Assembly (NCBI GenBank): GCA_907163375.1
Contig: CAJQUW010003055.1
Span: 248,001 to 312,000, forward strand
Source of the DNA: Prostheceraeus crozeri
Taxonomy: Eukaryota; Platyhelminthes; Polycladida; Euryleptidae
Direction: 5' to 3'
DNA length: 64,000 nt
Shown here: in pieces, positions 55,340 to 64,000 of the stretch
Layout of the letters: every line of letters begins with the position of its first letter
Numbering within the stretch: position 1 is the stretch's first letter
The notes under the pieces: model-generated
Database searches by the model: none
Told to the model about the DNA's origin: nothing
The model's input: the letters and a program-made list of their open reading frames with translations, nothing else
Program-made: the position numbers and the translations under genes

Positions 55340-56480
55340 GTGAGTTTCTTAAAGGCCATCATCTTACAAAATTATGATGACAATCAGTACGGTTTCCGTC
55401 CAATGTCTTCGACTCAATGTGCACTAGCGTCTCTTAACGAACATATCTTACAGTATTTGGATGACTCGCAAACTTGTGGTGTACTTGTCATATCGTATGA
55501 CTACTCGAAGGCTTTTGATAAATTGCGTGCTAGTCACATTTTCATCCAACTAATGAAGTGTAATTTTCCGATCGCCGTTGTTAAGTGGATAAAAAGCTAC
55601 TTAAGCGATAGAATGCAGTACGTTGCAATTGGAGAGACCAAGAGCAGCTGTGTGAACGTGACATCGGGGATCCCTCAAGGATCAGTTTTGGGTCCTTATT
55701 TGTATGCCTTGGCCACATCATCGTTCCGCACTATCGGTAATGAATGTCATGTTATACGATATGCTGGCGACACAACTATGTGCTTCCTATTTATCCTCAA
55801 CAAAACAACATCCACATTCAAACCGAACATAATAACCTTTTGAGGTGGTCTAATGAAATGGACTTAGCTTTGAACAATGATAAATGCAAGGCCCTGCTGA
55901 TACCGAAAAGAAACTTTGACGATTCTTTCCATTCTCCTCGATCAAACTAGTTAAGTCGATGAACATTCTGGGGGTCACATTTAATTTGAGAGGAACTTGG
56001 ACAACTCATGTGGAATCAATTTCAAAGACAGCCTCTCGAAGAATGTATGCAATGCGAGTAATTAAACCTTGTCTATCTGTTGGTCAATTGAAGACATTAT
56101 ATTATGCAACAGTACGCTCGATTCTTGAGTATTGTGCACCTGTATTTATAGATTTGTCGGCTGCCGATTCAATACGACTTGAGCGAATCCAGAGACGCTT
56201 TCATAAAGTGATGTGTGGAAATGACTGTAGTGATCATTGCTTACCCTCTCTCGAAGATCGACGTGATGAACTAACCGACAGATTCTTTCAGAAAATAATG
56301 TGCCCAAATCATATTTTGCATAAACTCCTTCCTGAAAGATCCCAAACTGGTCGTTTCCTATTGCCGAAGGTCCGAACATCTCGACGAAGACATTCATACA
56401 TTTTTCAAGCCGCCATGCGCTTCAATGATTCCTACGAACGTCTGATGCATCACTTACACAAAGAAACTGCAGAAATGTAG
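55340..56480 (+). pseudogene. non-LTR retrotransposon (Jockey/CR1-like) RT fragment
   Basis: NQYGFRPMSSTQCAL, then motif A SYDYSKAFDKL, motif B SGIPQGSVLGPYLY, and motif C region IRYAGDTTMC where YADD is expected (second Asp-equivalent damaged). After frame changes at about 55,840 and 55,950 it continues with NILGVTFN, LKTLYYATVRSILEYCAPVF and LERIQRRF. No endonuclease domain and an early 5' end: a truncated copy. Confidence 0.85.
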
Positions 56481-56499
56481 AATGACAAAAAAGGAAATC

Positions 56500-57790
56500 A
56501 AACACACCAAAAATTTGTAATGAAGAATAAGAATGAAAAAGTTAATCATTTGGTTGATATAATGCATTATCAGTGTTAGTTAATTATATAGATCCTAACT
56601 TCAATTGCTCTTAGCGTTTAATTTGCGGGATTTACCATGTTTAACTCACCGTGTAAATTATTTCTACATTAATTTAGACTCTAGTGTAATTTCTGTATTA
56701 TTTATTAACTGTTTTGCAATCCATCGTTATAGATCAATTTATATTTTAGAAATCTCATAATTAGATAAATTTTCTACGTCTCTTCTGAATCATCTCCCAT
56801 CTAAATCAGAGACTGATACAATAGGACAGCTACATGTGAATGAATTATCTTCAGCGAAAGTCAGGAATTAATTAATGACAACAAATAAGGACTATTAAGG
56901 AATGTTTTGATTTTATGGACAGATTGGTTCATAGTCAAAGGTCTTTCTATAAATGGTCCTGAAACTCGTTTTTATTGATCTGTCTCAGGAAAATCCTCAC
57001 AATGAAATTTAGATAACATACCGTTCTCAGCAGCAGCATTCGAAACCGATGTTTATGTTAAAATTCTAGCCGGTAAATCAATGATATCTTCTGTCAATTC
57101 GTGGAGATAGGTCTACCTTCTAGCTATCAGCTGAGGCTACTGAGTTTCCGACTAATATGAACATGCAAAAAAACATATGATCTCTTAGGCAGAAGGAGGG
57201 CAACTAAAAGTCTCCGGTTTATCGTATTAACAGTTGAATATATGTCGGTTGAACTATGGGGTTGGGTTCTGCATTGAACTCAAAAGGAGTCTCAAACGAT
57301 TTTGAAAGCAAAGCAGTTCAACATGAACTTAATGTCTTTGAAAAAACAAAAGATTAAACAAATAGTTATAAAACAGAAATGATAAGTAGCCATTTACTGG
57401 GTGAAAATATTTCTTCACTTTATGCGTCATCGGTTAAGATTTTGGTACATTTTGTAAAATGTGGTTTAAACCGGCGTTATTGATGTAAAATCATTAACTT
57501 AATTCATTAAACTCATTCAAATCAGTTGTACTATCAATATATTATATATATATCAATATACTATCATTCTCGCGTACACTACAAAAAGCGTTTAATCCTA
57601 AAAGATCACATTCATTTGTGAGGTCTGACCTTGCCATGTTTATCGTCAGACGTGTGACATGTGATGCGATTAACAACTTTCCAGAAAGATATGCATGTAA
57701 GTAAGACACGATTGTTACTGCAGAAAATATGAAAATAATTAGTATTCTAATATGCATATTTCTGAAGAAAAAATGACGTAGATCAACTAC
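56500..57790. other. no feature recognised
   Basis: Short ORFs only; AT-rich. Confidence 0.45.
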
Positions 57791-57798
57791 ATTTGCAT

Positions 57799-60610
57799 CA
57801 GGGTTGGCCGGTAAAAACCATCCTGGTATTTACCACCTGGTTAAAACCACCAGCTTTTGTCACCATTTTCGGCTAAAACTGGCTAAAACTATTAAGTAAA
57901 AGTAATGTAAAGTAATGTAATGTAATTAAAAGTATTTAATTACTACTTAAGTTTTTTTGGGTAGTTACAATATTAAGGATCATCGTCACTCCTTATTTTA
58001 TTGATGAACGTTAAATGCAATAAGTTCACTTTACTTTTTCATCATTCGATGAACATTTAGGTCTGTATTTTCACAATTCAAACCTATCAATATCGCATTT
58101 CAATCAAGAATATGTTCCAAGTATAGGTGTAAGAATATACTACGAAGTATTATAAAAAATATTGTTATAAAGCTGTTGTGCATTATTCTTCTAAGTCTGC
58201 ACGCATTTTGTTGCTTTACGAATTTCATTCAATGTAAGTTGCAACAGACGTCCATGCTGGAAGGAAATCACTTGGCTCTATGTAAAAGATCGAAAACGGT
58301 CATTCCATGTTAGAAGCTAGAAGCGCAAGAAAATGCAAAAATCTGGCCTCGGATTTCTACGATTCACCTCCCTGCTGATCTCGTAGAATCATAGAAATTA
58401 ATAATACCATAGAAAAACCTAGAATGGAAATTGCATGAAAATTGTGGCAGATTCCGGGGGAACTTAGTTGGGGCAAAAAGCAAATTTTGCGAACTGGTTT
58501 TCTTGTTTTCGGGTTGGCATTTTTAATTATCAAAACAATTTGTGATCTGGATTGTTGCCCCTACTCCAAAGATCAGGTGCACAAACGCAATAGTGAATTT
58601 AAAAAATAATGCAACGACAGGATGACAAAGAAGGAAATCCTGTAAAACGTTCTGTACGTTCATCATTTTGAAATATCGCTCCTATAATCAATCAAGAGTA
58701 TAATCAGACACATGCGCAACTTGTAGTGTCGATTTACAGAGCATGCATTGCTCCAGCTTGAAATCAGAGGCCAAGAAATCTCAGAGTATTCATTTTACTT
58801 AAAATGGTTCACCTGTTCAATATATTTGAACAGTTTTCAAAACCTTTGCATGCTTTCGAATGAGCCTCAAAAATATCATCACATTATATTACATATGTCA
58901 TTTAGTGATTAATTGAATGTTCCAGCGACATTTCATGTATCTGATAAATGACTGTCGGTAAAGAAGCTACCGATGTGTTTATTCCAGAAAACTGCTAAGT
59001 TTCTTAACCACTAGAAGGAGAAATTATCCAATAATTGGCATTTTTATCTTTGAATTCTTGAGATATTCTTACAGCCAGTACATCAACCATTTTCAATTAT
59101 GACTCTGAACCAATTTTTGATTCGCATTCCTATATTGAAAAATTGGATGATAGTTGTCAATGACTGGTACAAATAGACACAGTATATTAATCCATTGAAT
59201 AGTAGGCTAATTCACATGAAACAATGACATCATCTCACTTAAAGTTCTCTTGATGAAAATCCTGCAATTTGCTGTCAACAACTTCCACAACCAACTTGGC
59301 AAACAGTTTCACTATGATACAATGTTTTAGATCGAATCTGATCTACAAACCATAGATTTTTCCATGTGCCATCATTGCACATAGGCAAGATATCAAACTT
59401 CCATTCTAGTGCACTATTATCCACTTCTATGCATAGAATAGCTTATCTTCTAAATCTGTGGCAAATGTCCCATACCCATTGTGATTACACGAATATTACT
59501 ATGAAATTTATCCTGCACTTCCAGAAGGACTAGATTAAAAATTTTGCCCTTCAACATTTTTCATGTCATGGTAATTTACCCTCACATATTTAGAGGATAA
59601 GGTTATGTTAAATGAATTTAAAACCGAAAGTAAAGTTTTGATTTGAGCTCAAAATATGGAAATTTCAAGAACTTTAAACAAAACTTGTATATCACAATAA
59701 TGTCAAACTTGTTTGTCGCTCTCAGATTCTATTAGCAAGATCAATTTTACAGTTTACTGGACATGTTCTTTTGTTGATATTATAACTGAGGCTGCTCAGA
59801 TATACATTATGCCTCACTTTATCAATATTGCTGGTGCGAACTATATTATTTAATTATTATTTGTTCTTACAAATCATGATTTCCTGCTACGGTGACAAGC
59901 ATTAGTACATTTAGTATATTTCTAATAAAGTAGAAATGCATTCTAAGTGACTGTTTCACATTGCTTGATTTGGGAGGTGAGATTTTCCGGTAAAGAGACT
60001 TTTTGATAGTGTTTTCTCTGCGTTCATGAGAACTTGGTTCGAATCTAGATCTGACGAAACCTAAGCTACTATTAAAATACACTATGCATTCTTGCTGAAC
60101 ACTCAATACAGAATGACAGTGGGATTATTGAAGCTCGTCCACATGAAGAAAGTGGTTTGCTTAATTTAGTTCTATGTATAAACCACTTTTATTCATATAT
60201 CTATTTTCATTTTTTCATTCATTTGATGATAATTCTGCGAGTATCTAACAACTTCTGTTACATGAACCAAAGAACCAAAATGGTTCTGAAGTCTACATTT
60301 GTTCTTAAATCACAAGAAAAGGGCAGAGCAATCGTAAAGAAAGACAACATCGTTTGTCGTTCGTTATAAAAACCTGTGTGGTTCCATGACAGAATGAATG
60401 TCATGTTTTGGAAGATAAGAGTTGCAAACTGCAAACCCACATGCACCGTAATACTTAAACCCCAACTTGCTGTCGATCATTTCTTGAAGAAATAGACTGA
60501 TTTTTCGGAATTTTATTTTTAGCCGGTTTTTACCAGTTTTTGCCGGTTTTTACCTGGTTTTTATCACTTAGTGGCAAAAACCAGTTTTAGCCGTCAAAAA
60601 GCCAACCCTG
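57799..60610. mobile_element. 2.8-kb hAT-type element, non-autonomous
   Basis: Ends CAGGGTTGGC (57,799-57,808) and GCCAACCCTG (60,601-60,610) with further inverted ggtaaaaacc/ggtttttacc blocks inside. It is flanked by a perfect 8-bp duplication atttgcat (57,791-57,798 and 60,611-60,618). No transposase ORF. The interior includes the 58.4-59.0 kb repeat. Confidence 0.88.
58395..59020. repeat. interspersed repeat, partner of 13,166-13,810
   Basis: Inverted relative to the copy beside the Polinton end. It ends at ctagaaggag. Related fragments also occur near 43,040-43,290. Confidence 0.75.
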
Positions 60611-61544
60611 ATTTGCATGCATATTCAAAGAGACAAAATGCAAAGCTCACCGCACTTCATCACAGGTAGACCAATATGTTGGCAATTTGTCACAAAATGT
60701 GAGCAAGTCCCATTTTTCAAATGTTCCAATTCATCATCAAATTGACTTGATTTTGATTTCAATTATTCCATTAGATCAATTTTCATTGCGCCAGGCACAT
60801 CGCATTGAAGCGGAGCGGTTCAAATTTGAATTCAGAACATTATGCCGTGTTCCTACCTGTGCAGCTAAGTTTCCAAACTAACTTAGATCATGGACTTCCA
60901 TGCATGATCAAAGAAATCGTCAGCAGCTAATAAAGGTGACAAAGAAATCGAACAGCACCATAATTAGGTATGCAAATTCAATCACAGTCATGTTAACCAT
61001 AGAAGTCAATGCATGCTTTTGAAACAGATGATTTGTAAACCTGAGTGAATATAAAGTAACATACTTTCAAATAAAGGACATGAAAATTTGACATTCCTGT
61101 ATGCATTTTCCATTTAAAGAAGATTTTTACAGCCTAAATCTTCACAGCGACAAATGCCGACAGGATATGAATTAAAGGGACTCCAGCATGTGAACAAAAT
61201 TCAAATATATTTTGAATTTTTGGATGATCTCATGGACTATCAAATATTTTGCTTACTTTTAAAGAAGGTTAATTAACACATCAGCGAAGCTTTGTTCGGA
61301 TAAGTTGATGAAAAAATTAAATGAATTTTAATTGCTTCAGAGAAGGAATTTCTACAAAAATGAAGATCATGTAGTCAGTTTATTTATGTGGCAACAATAG
61401 TTATTAAGGAGTGTCTTGTTGTTGCCACTTTGTGTATAGCTGCAGTAGAATGTAACTGACTTGACTTGAGTTCCACAGACCTTCTTAGCATTAGTCTAAA
61501 CTTGAAATTCTAAAATTGACCTTCGCGCCACGTCCTCAGCAATA

Positions 61545-61618
61545 ACACGTGTAAAAGTGATGTATTTTCATTTACACCAAAAATACACATGTATTACACG
61601 TGTACTGGTTGACTGGGA
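61545..61618. repeat. solo Tc1-type terminal repeat
   Basis: Near-identical to 24,709-24,785 through ggttgactggga, with no transposase next to it. Confidence 0.75.
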
Positions 61619-61639
61619 TATGATAGCAAAAATGAAGAA

Positions 61640-64000
61640 AGAAAAGCAATTTACAATTTACAACATTGGAGAGGTAAGATAGTTTGTCAAATTAGCAATT
61701 CGATGGGCTACCATTACGTTGAACCTCAGCCTCATTATTGTACACTGTAAATCGCTCAATACCAATCACATACGAAGGATGCAAACCAAAATTTTTTTTG
61801 TTATATTTCTGTATTCTCTTGGTATATATTTGTATGCTTTTCGCATGTTATTTCAAATGTGGTATGCTTTGCATACTAAAGCCATACCAGCACAATGTTA
61901 AAGGAAAGCATCAATGATTTCTAATAGATGTTGATTTAAGGCCTTTTGTCAATAAAGATTACACTAATGTTACTACTGTTTAGTAGCGAGAAAATGACAT
62001 TTAATAGTCAAACTAACAATACTGAATTCGATTTTAATGCATGTAAGTCTAAGGCATTTCATGAATAGTCAATAAGTATTTGACCATTAACAATTATGCA
62101 TTAGGTAATTTTGGAACTAAGGACATTATCAATCCGAAATAAAAATACGCTATAATTCATGATGATATATACATATAGTTTCTGGGTATTTCCCAACTTT
62201 TCGCAGAAAATCATTGCATTTAGTTCATGGGAAAGTTAAATTTATGGCCCGTTCTGAAAAGTGCATCTTTTTAAAGTCTGAATTTTGCCTGATTTTGCAA
62301 ACATCTGGTGTGCTTAGTTTTGACAAAGCAAGCTAAGTATCAATTTTTTGTATCACATCACAACTAGGTGTCCATAAATTGCACCATCAAGATACTATAG
62401 ACATCGATAAGAATCATCCAAACTTGAATGTCATGTAAATACTACTTATTTGCTTTTAAGTAGAAATGAGTCAACTAAGTTACAACTAAGTAGTAATTTC
62501 AAATTCTAGCCGATTGTTCATGATGTTTAAATGGTATAAAATGACTATAACATTTGGGAGGGTCATCTAAAAGTCAGAGTCCAAAAATTTAATCAAGATC
62601 TAGGCAATACTACACGCTACGGTACAAAAGCAATATCACATATTCAAATTTTGAATTTAAATTCATGATGTGTAGACAAACAAGTTTAGAGCATCAAATA
62701 GCATCATTCTCCTGATCATTAATTGTATGTGTCACTAACGTCATTGAACTAAAAGCACTGAATCTATGTTTGCAGTCGATGAGAAGAAAACATAAAAAAA
62801 TCCGCTTAATTTTGAAGTTTAAATTTTCAATCCCATTTAAAGCATCAAGATGGACGAATTAGAAAAAACAGATACCACCGTTAGAAAGATCACACACAGA
62901 ATATTCTACCCTGAAATTTCATGTACAACGGAGCAGTATTTAGGAAGTTAAGGATGGGGGGTCGAATTGGCCGCCCCCCCCCGGGATGGCGATGCGCTTC
63001 AGAGCCCGGTATTCATAGGGTTAACGAGAGTATCAAGATATCGGCTATGGATACCAGCTAAACAAAATTTGAAAATGATGTAGCAAGAGAACATAGACAT
63101 AGAAAAATACGATATAGCATCAGATCATCTATCATAGAATACAAGGTTAATCAAAGCAATCTAATCAAAGGGAAATGTATAGAGTTAGTCAAAGATATCT
63201 ACCATAAAATAAGAAATTAGATAACAAGAAAAGCGAATGGTGCTGAAGTATACAAATGGCAACCACTGACTAAATTAAAAGTGCTTCGAATGCTAAGGGC
63301 CTCAAGTGATCTTCATTTTATATTATTATTTTCAGATCACTTGATGCCAAAGTGTTTAAATAGGTGTTTAAAATAGTCAATTTAAATAGTTATTTAATAG
63401 GTGTTTCATGTTTCAATCATCTCACAATCGATTTGTCGCACCATTCTCTATGAGTTGGTACATTTATGAGTATAATTTAGTAAATTTAACGTTAGAATGT
63501 TTATATTATACATTATTGCATTATAAATATGTTTATCTGTTTAATTTCATGTTTTGTGCTTTTTATATTCATGCCATGCTCTTGTCATGCTATATCATAG
63601 AATAATCTTGATTGGACTGAAATTGCTGATTCACTTGCTATGTTATCATTACGTTTTCTTGAAATTATACCGTCCAGTTCTGTTCATCACAAATGTTTCT
63701 TTAATGTGAAGCAAAACTCGGCGACAATGAGCCGGTTGGCACCCGGTGATACCCCACCGATGAGTGGATAATACTGAATGATATTCAGGGGGACCCAGTA
63801 CCATGCCTTTAATTTTCTCAATTTCATACGTTTCTGTATACGCTATTTATCATTTCAGATAAAGACAATCATCAATCGCAGTCATGAAGCACGATCGAAT
63901 GCGCCTGGTATCTCAAAAAAGGTAATTCAAAGTTATTTGCAGAAAAAAACAAGTAATCCTAATGTATGACACTTTGTCATAATACAGAAGGGATATAAAA
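61640..64000. other. no gene recognised
   Basis: Contains a roughly 55-bp fragment related to the MITE family (61,683-61,735; aaattagcaattcgatggg), a C9 run at 62,974-62,982, and short ORFs only. Confidence 0.45.

Overview
The window has two parts. Bases 1 to about 13,156 are most of a Maverick/Polinton-type (adintovirus-like) element: AT-rich, gene-dense and intron-less. Bases 13,157-64,000 are repeat-rich chromosomal DNA of an animal, probably an invertebrate. The animal assignment rests on the mix of PiggyBac, Tc1, hAT, Harbinger-like, LINE and many Penelope-like (PLE) remnants, and on the absence of recognisable host genes. The species cannot be named from this sequence.

Element layout, left to right. 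The plus strand carries the end of a gene cut by the window edge, a 104-aa orphan, and a protein-primed family B DNA polymerase (672-5322). The polymerase has all exonuclease and palm motifs, several frameshifts, and an intein with a LAGLIDADG domain inserted in motif C. A glutamine-repeat gene follows on the minus strand (5510-6061), then an adenain-like cysteine protease remnant on the plus strand (6728-7224). A long minus-strand block holds an integrase fused to a parvovirus-type PLA2 domain, a small hydrophobic virion-type protein, a probable major capsid protein, a Gly/Ala-rich small protein, two coiled-coil or fibre-like proteins and a basic protein. The set covers replication (PolB), integration (integrase), particle maturation (protease) and the virion (capsid, PLA2, fibre). 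A packaging ATPase is not clearly present and is probably off the left edge. The right end is a 66-bp palindrome ending in CT, as expected for a Polinton end. Many genes have frameshifts or stops, so this copy is probably decaying, unless homopolymer sequencing errors are involved.

The most unusual signal in the element is a family of units, typically 30 bp, that fold as two small hairpins (about 5 bp + 3-nt loop, then about 4 bp). They are scattered between genes and also sit in frame inside the polymerase and a small virion gene. Stem sequences differ between copies but pairing is kept.

Host part. 13.2-20.6 kb: an interspersed repeat, a PiggyBac remnant and a hAT fragment. 20.6-34.4 kb: an inverted PLE arrangement, a LINE relic, Tc1 remnants, AT microsatellites with hammerhead-like repeats, and two long PLE reverse transcriptase/GIY-YIG ORFs from different families. 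35-43.6 kb: MITE-like copies, foldbacks, a LINE RNase H relic, a PLE fragment, and a tRNA-like repeat with a textbook hammerhead ribozyme at 42,892-42,933. 44-57 kb: a THAP/Harbinger-like relic, a GIY-YIG ORF between 290-bp inverted arms, a third MITE copy and a LINE RT relic. 57,799-60,610: a 2.8-kb hAT-type element with a perfect 8-bp target duplication. The rest is non-coding as far as I can see.
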